A stretch of 64,000 bases of DNA from Gluconobacter thailandicus F149-1 = NBRC 100600 (lineage in GTDB: Bacteria; Pseudomonadota; Alphaproteobacteria; Acetobacterales; Acetobacteraceae): contig NZ_BANH01000008.1 of the NCBI RefSeq assembly GCF_000964465.1, positions 1 to 64,000 of the forward strand, read 5' to 3'. This document shows positions 55,585 to 64,000 of this stretch, one piece after another. The notes beneath the pieces are model-generated. The model saw only the letters and a list, made by a program, of their open reading frames with translations. It did not search any database and was not told where the DNA came from. A program made the translations under genes and the position numbers. The number at the start of each line of letters is the position of its first letter. Position 1 is the first letter of the stretch.

Positions 55585-56058
55585 ATGACGATACTGAATG
55601 AGCAGGACTTTCGCCGGGCCATGTCCCATTTCGCGACGGGTGTGGCTGTTGTGACAGCCAAGGGAAGCGAAGGCGAGCAAGGGGCGACCATCAGCGCCCT
55701 GACATCTGTTTCCCTAGACCCGCTGCTGCTGCTGATCTGCCTGCATCGTGGCAGCTCGACTTACAAGGCGATTGCTGAGGCAGGCCGTTTCGGTCTCAGC
55801 ATTCTGAACAACAGCCATAAGGACGTGGCCATGCTGTTCGCCAGCCGCACGGCAGACAAATTTGGATCAGACGTTGTGGTACGGGCAGAAGATGGTACGG
55901 CTTTCATTGATGGCGCACTGGTACAGATGCATTGTGAGCTTGTGGAGACGTTCCAGGGTGGCACACATGCGCTCTTCATGGCGCGTCCAACCAGCATCAC
56001 CGTCCGGGATGAAGCACCGCTTCTGTACTTCCAGGGACAGCTGGGGGTTGAGGCGTAA
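55585..56058 (+). CDS. Flavin reductase family protein
   Basis: 157 residues, split-barrel FMN-binding fold with FATGVAVVTAKG, SLDPLLLLICL and a late ALFMARPTSI. These use NAD(P)H to reduce free flavin for monooxygenases or as a general flavin pool. AGGAGAG lies before ATG 55585. Separate transcription from the reductase upstream is possible. Confidence 0.9.
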   Translation: MTILNEQDFRRAMSHFATGVAVVTAKGSEGEQGATISALTSVSLDPLLLLICLHRGSSTYKAIAEAGRFGLSILNNSHKDVAMLFASRTADKFGSDVVVRAEDGTAFIDGALVQMHCELVETFQGGTHALFMARPTSITVRDEAPLLYFQGQLGVEA

Positions 56059-56159
56059 GCAGGCGTTTCCGTCTGGTTACAATGCGGTGCCGTAGGCAAT
56101 GATTTGAAAAGTGATGGAAATTACGAAGATTTTTCGGAATTTCCTGCTTTTCATTTGTT

Positions 56160-56178
56160 GAGAATAATTATCATTAGT
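56160..56178 (+). promoter_or_regulatory. Fur box before the siderophore-receptor operon
   Basis: GAGAATAATTATCATTAGT agrees with the 19-base Fur consensus at about 14 positions. It lies 34 bases before the GTG start at 56213, well placed for iron repression. Confidence 0.8.
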
Positions 56179-56212
56179 GTTATCTCACCGCTCGCTTTTC
56201 GGAGATTTCGCG

Positions 56213-58429
56213 GTGCGGGTACGGTCGTGTCTTATTCCCTGTGCAACAGTGTTGCTTGGGCTGCCTTCGGGGCCGGTCTTTGCGCAGGAGCCGGAACAGG
56301 ACCCTCCACGGCACCAGCCGCATGCCCATGAAGGTCAGTCACATCAGGGGCTGCCACACCCGGCCGAGCATACCGGAAGGGAAATCCATTCCTCTGCCAG
56401 GGCTGGTGAAGAGCACCTTCAGGTGCGCGCCAACCGATTGGGGCTGCTCGCCGCAGGTGGAAATGCGGCTACCAAGACCTCGACCGCTCTTGAAGATGTT
56501 CCGCAAAATCTGACCGTCATTACGCAGGCCCGCATGACAATGCTGAACGCCCGGAGTATCGGGGAAGCGGTCCGGTATGCGGCTGGTGTGTCTGATTACG
56601 GCTCCAAGGACGATCCCCGTGGCTATTTTGGTACGATCCGTGGCTTCGCTCCGGATATTTACCTTGATGGAACACGGACTCCCGACGCCACGACTTCCTT
56701 TTCCTACAGCATTGAGCCGTGGGGCCTTGAGGAAATGGATGTTCTGCGGGGAGCCTCGTCTGCGCTGTATGGTTCGGGGCAACTGGGCGGGATCATCAAT
56801 GCTGTCAGCAAACGCCCTCGGCTGAACCTGCAGAATCAGGTGACGTTCCAGACCGGGTCTTACAACCGTGTTCAGGGCGCAGCAGATGTCGGGGGAACGC
56901 TCAATGCCTCCAGGACACTTCTGTGGCGCTTCAATGGACTGATCCGGAAATCGGACACGTATGCCAGGAATATCAAGAACAACGAGATCTATGTTGCGCC
57001 TTCGGTAAGCTGGCGTCCTGACAGCAAGACGGATTTTACGATCCTTGCCAGTTATGAGCAGGTCGATGGCGGGTCCACGTCGCAGTTTCTTCCCGCGGAC
57101 GGAACGCTGTATGCAAGCCCGTATGGATATATTGCACGCAATTTCCTGAACAGTGATGCGGACTTCGACGTCTATTCAAAGCGTCAGGCGTCCATCGGAT
57201 ACAGCTTTACACGTCAGCTAACGCCAAACTGGACCCTCAGCCAGAATATGCGTTATGCGCATATTGATGCCTCCTACCGATACGTGACGGCTGTTGCCCT
57301 GTCTGCGGACCAGAGAACCCTGAGGCGTCAGGCTCTGCTGCAATCTTCGAATTATAACAACGTCACGCTCGACACGCGTTCTGATCTGAAGTTCAGGACC
57401 GGGCCTGTTCATCATGAACTTCTCACCGGCGTGGATTTTCGCAGTGACTTCATGGCGTTCCGTCGTGGGCAGAAGACGGCGCCCTCTCTCGACCTGTATA
57501 ATCCGGTTTATAACCCGGTTTCCTGGCCAGCTTACGGCACCACGACCAATACCAACGAAACAGAGACCCAAACGGGTCTTTACGCGCAGGAACAGGCTGA
57601 CTGGCACCGTTTCTACCTGACGCTCTCCGGGCGTGAAGATTTTACGCAAAGTCTCACCGTCAATAATCGTACGGGGGAGCAGACGCCGCAGCACAACAAT
57701 GCATTCACGGGGCGTGTCGGGCTGCTTTACAAATCCTCCATCGGTCTGGCTCCTTATGTGTCTTACGCAACGTCCTTCCAGCCGCAGGTTGGTACGACGC
57801 GTGAGAACGCAGCGTTCGTACCAACGCGGGGACGACAGATCGAGGCAGGTCTGAAATACAAGCCCCCGCATGGCACGCCCTGGGGTGAAGACTTCATGCT
57901 GACGGCTGATGTCTTCAATCTGGTCGAAACCAACGTTCTGACCACAGACCCCACGGATTCCACCTATGATATCCAGACGGGCGAGCAGAGAACGCGCGGG
58001 TTTGAGGCTGAAGCGGTCGGGCGACTGCCTTACAGGATCGATATTCTGGCGTCTTTCACATCTCAGGATCCCCGGATTACGAAGACGACCGTTGCGGCTC
58101 AGAAAAACCAGCGCCCGGTTGTGATCCCGTCCCATATGGCGTCCCTGTTCCTGAAGCGGGATTTCCATCTCACCAGAAACTGGGTGACGGGTCTGGGCGG
58201 CGGCGTGCGCTACACAGGCAACACGGCAGGGGCACTTCCAGCAACCTTTACGGTTCCAAGCCAGCTTGTCTGGGATTTGCAGGCACATCTGGATTACGAG
58301 CGCTTCGGAATTCAGTTCAACGGCACCAACATCACAAACCGCCGCTATGTTGCCGCCTGTACGCGGTCGGTCGCTTGTGCCTGGGCGCCGGGGCGGGCAG
58401 TCTTCCTCACCCTTTCTTATCGTTGGTAA
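56213..58429 (+). CDS. TonB-dependent siderophore receptor
   Basis: About 738 residues. GTG 56213 follows GGAGA and begins VRVRSCLIPCATVLLGLPSGPVFA, a signal peptide. A His-rich linker follows, then a plug with VPQNLTVITQARM and GLEEMDVLRGASSALYGSG, the siderophore-receptor signature. The barrel ends AVFLTLSYRW with a terminal Trp. Preceded by a good Fur box, and first gene of an operon ending in a PepSY protein. Confidence 0.92.
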   Translation: MRVRSCLIPCATVLLGLPSGPVFAQEPEQDPPRHQPHAHEGQSHQGLPHPAEHTGREIHSSARAGEEHLQVRANRLGLLAAGGNAATKTSTALEDVPQNLTVITQARMTMLNARSIGEAVRYAAGVSDYGSKDDPRGYFGTIRGFAPDIYLDGTRTPDATTSFSYSIEPWGLEEMDVLRGASSALYGSGQLGGIINAVSKRPRLNLQNQVTFQTGSYNRVQGAADVGGTLNASRTLLWRFNGLIRKSDTYARNIKNNEIYVAPSVSWRPDSKTDFTILASYEQVDGGSTSQFLPADGTLYASPYGYIARNFLNSDADFDVYSKRQASIGYSFTRQLTPNWTLSQNMRYAHIDASYRYVTAVALSADQRTLRRQALLQSSNYNNVTLDTRSDLKFRTGPVHHELLTGVDFRSDFMAFRRGQKTAPSLDLYNPVYNPVSWPAYGTTTNTNETETQTGLYAQEQADWHRFYLTLSGREDFTQSLTVNNRTGEQTPQHNNAFTGRVGLLYKSSIGLAPYVSYATSFQPQVGTTRENAAFVPTRGRQIEAGLKYKPPHGTPWGEDFMLTADVFNLVETNVLTTDPTDSTYDIQTGEQRTRGFEAEAVGRLPYRIDILASFTSQDPRITKTTVAAQKNQRPVVIPSHMASLFLKRDFHLTRNWVTGLGGGVRYTGNTAGALPATFTVPSQLVWDLQAHLDYERFGIQFNGTNITNRRYVAACTRSVACAWAPGRAVFLTLSYRW

Positions 58430-58436
58430 GTGGCCA

Positions 58437-58709
58437 GTGGTGTTTGAGCTCTTTTCTGTATTCCTGACGGTTCTGGCGGCCGGGCTGTTCTATCTGTCCG
58501 TGCCATCCCAGTGTCTGTTGCGTCGCTCTCTTGCGCCACGCAAAAGCTTGCTGCCGGGACTGCTTTGCCTGCTGTTTGCAGTGGGAGTCATGAGTCTGAA
58601 AATGCAGTTTCTGACTTCACTGATGGCTGTGGGCACGGTGCTGATGCTGGCCTGCATTCTATTGCCTCTCATGCTGGCATTCGTCAGGCCGCAGGGGCGT
58701 CTCTCGTGA
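58437..58709 (+). CDS. Small membrane protein of iron-uptake operon (DUF3325-like)
   Basis: About 90 residues, three hydrophobic segments (ELFSVFLTVLAAGLFYL, SLLPGLLCLLFAVGVMSL and LMAVGTVLMLACILLPLML). It resembles the short DUF3325-type proteins found in TonB receptor-PepSY operons. Start is one of two GTGs at 58437/58440, 7-10 bases after the receptor stop. The stop overlaps the next start (GTGA). Confidence 0.7.
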   Translation: MVFELFSVFLTVLAAGLFYLSVPSQCLLRRSLAPRKSLLPGLLCLLFAVGVMSLKMQFLTSLMAVGTVLMLACILLPLMLAFVRPQGRLS

Positions 58710-59014
58710 GTGACGTCGCACCGGGCAAGTCTCTTGATGGCACCGGCTGGATCGGAAAGGTGCTGGCCGGGTTGATACTTGGTGCGGTTCTGGCAATCGG
58801 GCTGATGGGTATATTGGGCCTGCTGTTTCATGCCGACGCCCAACTCAAGACAGCCACGTCCCAGATCCTGCGCTGGTTTCCCGGACCGGTCTGGGGCCTC
58901 ATCGTGGCATTTTCATTCCTGTTTCATACCTCCCGGCAGGCGTGGCTGGCACTCGCTGTCATCAACGGTGTGGTGTGGGCGCTGTTTTTCCTTCTGCATG
59001 GCATCATGGCATGA
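58706..59014 (+). CDS. Small iron-uptake membrane protein
   Basis: 102 residues, three hydrophobic segments (KVLAGLILGAVLAIGLMGIL, GPVWGLIVAFSFLFHTSR and AWLALAVINGVVWALFFLL). Similar small proteins (some annotated DUF3649 or 'iron transporter') precede PepSY proteins in other Acetobacteraceae; I do not recognise the family firmly. GTG 58706 overlaps the upstream stop and the TGA overlaps the next ATG. Confidence 0.7.
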   Translation: MSDVAPGKSLDGTGWIGKVLAGLILGAVLAIGLMGILGLLFHADAQLKTATSQILRWFPGPVWGLIVAFSFLFHTSRQAWLALAVINGVVWALFFLLHGIMA

Positions 59015-60567
59015 AGATTCGCGGCGATATTGTTCGGCTTTATCGGAACGTTCATAGCTGGGCTGGCATTACGGCAGGACTTTTTCTGTTCATCGCCTTT
59101 TATGCTGGTGGCATGACGATGTTCGAACTGCCACTGGGAAACTGGGCGTCCCGCACGTCCGCTCTGCCAGCGCCGGTTCCGGCCGAACGTTTGTCCGAAC
59201 TGGTGCAGAAGGCGCAGGCGGCTGATCCGACGGTGGCGACCAACCATACCGTGGTTCTGCACCCCAATGAGACGAGCCCCTCCAGCCTTATGTGGACTGT
59301 CTCGGCAGACAGGGATCATGGGCCCGCTCGCACGGTATATGCAGGGCTGGCCGCTGATGGCGCGCTTGTTACCCAGACGAGAACACCGTCTCAGGTGGGA
59401 TATTTCCTGAATATCCTGCACCAGAGAATTGGCCTTCCCCTGAACCGGGAATATGGGCGCCTCATTATGGGGATCGTGGCCCTTCTATATGCCGTGGCCC
59501 TCGTATCAGGCACGATTGTTCTGCTTCCGTCCCTGATCCGTAACCTCTTTGCCTTAAGGTTGACGGAAAATCTGCGCCGCGTCTGGCTGGATTTTCATAC
59601 GCTACTGGGTTTCTGTTCTCTGCCATTTCACATTGTGATGGCCGCAACAGCCGCTGGGTTCGCATTTCATCAGCCCATCATGGCGCTGGAAAAAAACCTG
59701 TTTTTCCCAGCTGCGCCAACACATCTGGCTCAGAAGGATAAACCTCACCACGGTCAAAACCCGCAGGCACTCCTTGAACCGATGGCGATTGTGGATGCTT
59801 TCCGCACACAGGTTCCTGGCCTTGAGCCGGATGCCCTGGCCTATTCCAGTCGAGGGGGGAAACTGTCTCTGCATGTGATGGTCCACGACACGGCTGAAGT
59901 CGCCCGTCGGCCTGATGGCGGGTATGGTGAGGTGAATCCCTATACCGGGCGTCTGACCTCGACTGATTTTCTGCCCGGTCATCAGACGCCAGCATTTCAG
60001 GTTCTGACAGTGATTTACGCTCTTCACTTCGGAACATTCGGTGGATTGCTGATCCGGTGGGGGTATGCCGTTCTGGGCTTTGGCGGAGCGTTTCTCTTTT
60101 ATTCGGGAAACCAGCTCTGGCTCTCATCGCGCAGGCGTCGTGAGCGATCGGCAGGTCTGACGGAAGACAGCTTCGGGACGCGCTTCCTTTCCATTCTGAC
60201 AACGGGCTGCATGATCGGTTGCATCAGCGGTGTCTCTGCTGTTCTGGCTGCTACGCCGCTGCTTCCTGAAGGGGGGCACTACCAGACGGTCGAGGCGCTG
60301 TTTTATGCGGTTTTCTTCAGTTGCGTCATGGTCGCGGTCTGTCTGGGGGGAGCCAGAAGCCTGCGCCCGCTTCTGGCTGTGGCAGGAGTGCTGACCCTTC
60401 TGATCCCATTGACGGACATGATGAGATGTCTGGCATCGGGCGCCGTCACATCTCTGGCTTTAAGTGTGGACGGTGTGGCGCTCGTTTATGGTGTAGTTCT
60501 TGTGATGCTGGCCTTGAGAAAAGGCCAGCGTCAGACGCCTGCAGCAGGCGTTGCTGTCACGCCATAA
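59011..60567 (+). CDS. PepSY-domain membrane protein (siderophore reductase-like)
   Basis: 518 residues. N-terminal family pattern RNVHSWAGITAGLFLFIAFYAGGMTMFE, several membrane helices, and conserved LDFHTLLGFCSLPFH-type His pairs. PepSY/PiuB proteins are thought to reduce ferric siderophores in the periplasm or at the inner membrane. ATG 59011 overlaps the upstream stop (ATGA). The last codons overlap the convergent acetyltransferase gene by 11 bases. Confidence 0.88.
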   Translation: MKIRGDIVRLYRNVHSWAGITAGLFLFIAFYAGGMTMFELPLGNWASRTSALPAPVPAERLSELVQKAQAADPTVATNHTVVLHPNETSPSSLMWTVSADRDHGPARTVYAGLAADGALVTQTRTPSQVGYFLNILHQRIGLPLNREYGRLIMGIVALLYAVALVSGTIVLLPSLIRNLFALRLTENLRRVWLDFHTLLGFCSLPFHIVMAATAAGFAFHQPIMALEKNLFFPAAPTHLAQKDKPHHGQNPQALLEPMAIVDAFRTQVPGLEPDALAYSSRGGKLSLHVMVHDTAEVARRPDGGYGEVNPYTGRLTSTDFLPGHQTPAFQVLTVIYALHFGTFGGLLIRWGYAVLGFGGAFLFYSGNQLWLSSRRRRERSAGLTEDSFGTRFLSILTTGCMIGCISGVSAVLAATPLLPEGGHYQTVEALFYAVFFSCVMVAVCLGGARSLRPLLAVAGVLTLLIPLTDMMRCLASGAVTSLALSVDGVALVYGVVLVMLALRKGQRQTPAAGVAVTP

Positions 60568-61372
60568 AGGCGGGAAGGCTCCATGCCTCCACTGCCATAC
60601 TGACGGCCTGAGCCACCGGGAACAGACGTGACGGCGCCGAGCCGACATGGCCATGTTTCAGTATGGCATGCCCGTCCAGCTTTGCCCCGACGGCCGGGAA
60701 ACGGTCCACGTCCGTCTGTGGCATGCGAAACCGGACCCAGCGACGTTCATCATCGACCCGAATGGCAGTCCCGTCTTCAAAAGTGGGGCCTTGCGGATTG
60801 GATAAACGTTCCGCCAGATGAAGCGTCGTGCAGGTTTCCCAACCTGTCCCAATCATCAGGACATGTGCACCGATCCCGTTCAGGACTGCGAGCGGCGAGA
60901 CGGCTCCAAACGGATCTTCAAGAGGCTGGCTGGACAGGATTTCAACCGCCCGAGGGCCGTGGGCCGTAAAGGAGACCTGCGGATGGAGACTTCGGCGTGT
61001 CCCCGGCCAGGTACGGAAAACTTCTGCCACAGTCCCCACACCGCGTGTGGGTGTCAGGTGCGGATTGAAAGCGGGCATGCTGGCCCGGATGGTATCCCAC
61101 CAGCTCTCCGGAACGGGAGGTTCGCACCAGCCGGAGGGATCACTGAGTTCCGAGGACTGGGCCGGCATAACAATCGTACCTTCCGGTCCCACAACCTGAA
61201 GCAGAGCCTCGATAACGCTTCTGGGCCCACCACACACCCAGCCGATCCGGCTCATGGCGGTATGGACCAGAACGGTCATCCCGGGTTCAACGCCCAGCCG
61301 TCTGAAATCGACCATGAGGCGTGCCTGTGTGACAGGTCCGCCCGAACGGGCAATGGCAGCCGCTTCCGTCAT
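60557..61372 (-). CDS. AAC(3)-family acetyltransferase-like protein
   Basis: 271 residues with the aminoglycoside 3-N-acetyltransferase fold: LVHTAMSRIGWVCGG, GTIVMPAQ, HPQVSFTAHG and DPFGAVSPLAVL. Chromosomal members need not give resistance and may act on other amines. It starts 3 bases after queF, with which it probably forms an operon. Confidence 0.85.
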   Translation of the reverse strand: MTEAAAIARSGGPVTQARLMVDFRRLGVEPGMTVLVHTAMSRIGWVCGGPRSVIEALLQVVGPEGTIVMPAQSSELSDPSGWCEPPVPESWWDTIRASMPAFNPHLTPTRGVGTVAEVFRTWPGTRRSLHPQVSFTAHGPRAVEILSSQPLEDPFGAVSPLAVLNGIGAHVLMIGTGWETCTTLHLAERLSNPQGPTFEDGTAIRVDDERRWVRFRMPQTDVDRFPAVGAKLDGHAILKHGHVGSAPSRLFPVAQAVSMAVEAWSLPAFMA

Positions 61373-61375
61373 GCC

Positions 61376-61864
61376 TCAGCCGCGACCCCGGTAGCCCGGA
61401 ACATCCTGTGACGGAATCCATACGCCTGCAGGCGGCTCGCCCGTCTGCCAGAACACGTCGATCGGGATGCCGCCGCGCGGATACCAGTAGGCCCCGATCC
61501 GCAGCCATTCCGGATCAAGCAGTTCGACCAGACGCTTTGCGATGGCGACCGAGCAGTCTTCATGGAACGCGCCATGATTACGGAAGCTGGTGAGATACAG
61601 CTTGAGAGACTTGCTTTCCACGATCCATTGGCTCGGGATGTAGTCAATCACGAGATGCGCAAAGTCCGGCTGGCCTGTGACCGGGCAGAGGGACGTGAAT
61701 TCCGGTGCCGTGAAACGGACAACGTATTTGCGGCCCTGATGCGGAGAGGGGACGCGTTCCAGAACGGCTTCTTCGGGGCAGCTTGCTGCAGGCGTATTGC
61801 GGCCAAGCTGGCTCAGGGCGTCTGTTCCTGGCGCTGAAGGCCCGGTCGGGGTGGTGTCGGACAT
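61376..61864 (-). CDS. queF: NADPH-dependent 7-cyano-7-deazaguanine reductase QueF
   Basis: 162 residues, the short unimodular type. Catalytic Cys60 and Asp67 lie in [11 protein letters not shown]; the NADPH/QueF motif is ESKSLKLYL. It reduces preQ0 to preQ1 for the queuosine modification of tRNA. ATG 61864 (MSDTT) is preferred to an upstream ATG at 61882. Confidence 0.93.
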   Translation of the reverse strand: MSDTTPTGPSAPGTDALSQLGRNTPAASCPEEAVLERVPSPHQGRKYVVRFTAPEFTSLCPVTGQPDFAHLVIDYIPSQWIVESKSLKLYLTSFRNHGAFHEDCSVAIAKRLVELLDPEWLRIGAYWYPRGGIPIDVFWQTGEPPAGVWIPSQDVPGYRGRG

Positions 61865-62034
61865 GATGGATTCTACTCGCAAAAGACTATGTTTTCTGAT
61901 GATTTGGACCAGCTTCAGTCCACGCTCAAGTCGTGATTTATGCGAAAAGACTGCGACAGAGTTTGCATATTCGCGGGATTCGGTGCAGAAGACGGCGCAA
62001 ATTCTTATCTTCGATGCACCGTCTGGAAGACCAC

Positions 62035-63855
62035 ATGGAAATCCGTAACATCGCCATCATCGCGCACGTCGATCATGGCAAAACCACGCTGGTTGACGCG
62101 CTCCTCAAGCAGTCCGGCTCTTTCCGCGAGAACCAGCACGTTGCTGATCGCGCGATGGACAGCAATGATCTCGAACGCGAGCGTGGCATCACCATTCTCG
62201 CCAAGTGCACGTCCGTTGTCTGGAAAGACTCGCGTATCAACATCATTGATACGCCGGGCCATGCTGACTTCGGTGGCGAAGTCGAGCGTATCCTGAGCAT
62301 GGTGGATGGCGCGATCATCCTTGTGGACGCCGCTGAAGGCGCTCTTCCGCAGACGAAGTTCGTTCTGGGCAAGGCTCTGGCCCGTGGTATCCGTCCGATC
62401 GTGGTCGTGAACAAGATCGACCGTAGCGATGCGCGTCCGGACGAAGTGCACGAAGAAATCTTCGATCTGTTTGCGTCCCTCGGCGCTGACGAGCACCAGC
62501 TCGACTTCCCGATGCTGTACGCTTCCGGCCGTCAGGGCTGGGCTGATCTTGAGCTGGACGGACCGAAGAAGGACCTGTCCCCGCTGTTCGATCTGGTTCT
62601 GCGCCACGTCCCGACGCCAAACGTCGACAAGGACGCGCCTTTCGGCATGGTTGCAACCATCCTTGAGAGCGACAACTTCCTTGGCCGTATCCTGACGGGT
62701 CGTATCGATCAGGGTCGTGCGAAGGTGAACATGCCGGTTCGCGTTCTGCGTCCGGATGGTTCCGTTGTCGAAAGCGGCCGTCTGACGAAGCTGTTGTCTT
62801 TCCGCGGTCTGGATCGCGTGCCGGTGGATGAAGCCGAAGCCGGTGACATCGTGGCCGTTGCAGGTCTGTCCGAAGCAACGATTCCTGACACGATCGCTGA
62901 TCCGTCCATCACCGAGCCGCTCCCGTCCCGCCCGGTTGATCCGCCGACCCTGTCCATGACCTTCCGTATCAACGATGGTCCGCTGGGTGGCCGTGAAGGC
63001 AAGAAGGTCACGTCCCGTCAGATCCGTGACCGTCTCTTCAAGGAAACCGAAGGCAACGTGGCCATCAAGGTGACGGAAAGCCCGGAAAGCGAAGCGTTTG
63101 AAGTTGCCGGCCGTGGCGAACTTCAGCTGGGCGTTCTGATTGAAACGATGCGTCGTGAAGGCTTCGAGCTGACGATCGGTCGTCCGCGCGTGCTCTTCCG
63201 TGAAAACGAAGAGACCGGCGAGCGTGAAGAGCCGTTCGAAGAAGTTCTGGTCGACGTGGACGAGCCGTATTCCGGCGTCGTTGTTGAGAAGATGTCCCTG
63301 CGTAAGGGCGTGATGCAGGATATGCGTCCGTCCGGTGGTGGTAAGGTCCGTCTGACGTTCCTGATCCCGTCGCGTGGCCTGATCGGCTATCATGGCGAGT
63401 TCCTGACCGACACGCGCGGTACGGGCCTCATGAACCGTCTGTTCCACGGCTATCTGCCATATGTTGGCACGATCGAAGGCCGTCGCAACGGCTCCCTGAT
63501 CTCTGCTGAAGATGGTCAGACGACGCAGTATGCGCTGTTCGCCCTTCAGGATCGTGGCACGATGTTCGTTGACGCTGGCGAAAAGATCTACACAGGCATG
63601 ATCCTGGGTGAGCATTCCCGCGAGAACGATCTGGACATCAATGCGGTCCGTGAAAAGAAGCTCACCAACATGCGTGCATCCGGCAAGGATGAAGCCCTGC
63701 TTCTGACGCCGCCGCGCCGCATGAGCCTTGAGCAGGCCATCGCCTACATCGAAGACGATGAACTGGTTGAAGTAACGCCATCTGCCATTCGTATCCGTAA
63801 GCGTTATCTGGATCCGAACGAGCGTAAGCGCGCTTCCAAGAGCCGCGAAAGCTGA
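62035..63855 (+). CDS. typA: Ribosome-associated GTPase TypA/BipA
   Basis: 606 residues. Translational GTPase with G1 [10 protein letters not shown]2 in [11 protein letters not shown]3 [11 protein letters not shown] and G4 NKIDR, followed by EF-G-like domains and the TypA-specific C-terminus ([19 protein letters not shown]). It acts in ribosome assembly and stress adaptation. Codon use is strongly biased (CGT, CTG), as in highly expressed genes. ATG 62035 follows GGAAGA. Confidence 0.96.
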   Translation: MEIRNIAIIAHVDHGKTTLVDALLKQSGSFRENQHVADRAMDSNDLERERGITILAKCTSVVWKDSRINIIDTPGHADFGGEVERILSMVDGAIILVDAAEGALPQTKFVLGKALARGIRPIVVVNKIDRSDARPDEVHEEIFDLFASLGADEHQLDFPMLYASGRQGWADLELDGPKKDLSPLFDLVLRHVPTPNVDKDAPFGMVATILESDNFLGRILTGRIDQGRAKVNMPVRVLRPDGSVVESGRLTKLLSFRGLDRVPVDEAEAGDIVAVAGLSEATIPDTIADPSITEPLPSRPVDPPTLSMTFRINDGPLGGREGKKVTSRQIRDRLFKETEGNVAIKVTESPESEAFEVAGRGELQLGVLIETMRREGFELTIGRPRVLFRENEETGEREEPFEEVLVDVDEPYSGVVVEKMSLRKGVMQDMRPSGGGKVRLTFLIPSRGLIGYHGEFLTDTRGTGLMNRLFHGYLPYVGTIEGRRNGSLISAEDGQTTQYALFALQDRGTMFVDAGEKIYTGMILGEHSRENDLDINAVREKKLTNMRASGKDEALLLTPPRRMSLEQAIAYIEDDELVEVTPSAIRIRKRYLDPNERKRASKSRES

Positions 63856-63886
63856 TCTTTTCCCATAAGGGAACAGATCCTGAAGA

Positions 63887-63920
63887 ACGCGCACCGGATG
63901 TCCGGTGCGCGTTTTTTTTT
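63887..63920 (+). terminator. Rho-independent terminator of typA
   Basis: ACGCGCACCGGA and TCCGGTGCGCGT form a perfect 12-base stem (63887-63898 and 63901-63912) followed by a run of T to 63920. Confidence 0.95.
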
Positions 63921-63950
63921 GTGCCTGAGAGTCGAGGGGAAGAATTCAGG

Positions 63951-63968
63951 AAGTCCCCGTCGGGACTT
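63951..63968. repeat. 7-bp stem-loop near the right edge
   Basis: AAGTCCC-CGTC-GGGACTT. No T-tract follows. It may belong to a gene beyond the window; no gene is supported in 63921-64000. Confidence 0.4.
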
Positions 63969-64000
63969 TGGCAGAATTGAGGCGTATTTGCGAAGACACG

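Noticed and set aside
62005-63894. A 629-codon open frame antisense to typA
   Set aside because: typA motifs are intact on the plus strand. The antisense frame follows from typA's biased codons (few antisense stops) and shows no protein family character.

Overview
The window reads as chromosomal DNA of an acetic acid bacterium, most likely Gluconobacter or a close relative in the Acetobacteraceae. This is inferred from gene style, not from a database match. Coding is dense, composition is moderately GC-rich, there are four TonB-dependent receptors in 64 kb, and periplasmic, metal and sugar functions dominate. There are no rRNA or tRNA genes, no CRISPR array and no prophage. The only mobile-element trace is a possible IS5-family remnant at the extreme left edge.

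Left part (1-10.6 kb): an Lrp/AsnC regulator is divergent from putA (proline to glutamate). A TetR regulator follows, with a strong dyad just upstream of its start. Then come an M24 'pita-bread' hydrolase that has lost the aminopeptidase metal ligands and looks creatinase/ectoine-hydrolase-like, an MFS transporter and a TonB-dependent receptor. These last three look like an uptake-and-hydrolysis module for an unidentified small compound.

Metal block (10.7-24.2 kb): feoA-feoB plus a Cys-rich mini-protein (ferrous iron import) read leftward. A large copper locus follows: a CsoR-type repressor, a leftward operon (His-rich small protein, multicopper oxidase CopA, CopB, small periplasmic protein), and a rightward set (CopZ-like chaperone, siderophore-type TonB receptor, YddA/BclA-like ABC transporter, CopA P-type ATPase). 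Matching ATACC-type dyads lie upstream of copZ and of the ATPase gene. The receptor and transporter enclosed between these two copper genes are the most suggestive 'system' here: possibly uptake of a metallophore under copper control.

Middle (24.2-40 kb): an alpha/beta hydrolase and cysK share a distinctive upstream dyad. An Opp/Dpp-type ABC transporter operon has two permeases and two ATPases but no binding protein. A LysE-type exporter is divergent from a MocR-type PLP regulator, with spaced TACCGG repeats between them. A TonB receptor with a clear terminator precedes xdhABC (purine oxidation).

Carbohydrate block (40-50 kb): a GH144/'glucoamylase'-family secreted glycosidase; leftward glgA-glgB-treZ; rightward glgX. 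Glycogen synthesis, branching, debranching and trehalose release are present, but glgC, glgP and treY are not in the window. A Pmp3-like mini membrane protein ends this block at a shared bidirectional terminator.

Right part (50-64 kb): an SDR oxidoreductase divergent from a very large hybrid histidine kinase (four PAS-like regions, GAF, kinase, receiver); an aldo/keto reductase and a flavin reductase; a Fur-boxed siderophore receptor operon with two small membrane proteins and a PepSY protein; queF with an AAC(3)-fold acetyltransferase; and typA with a strong terminator.
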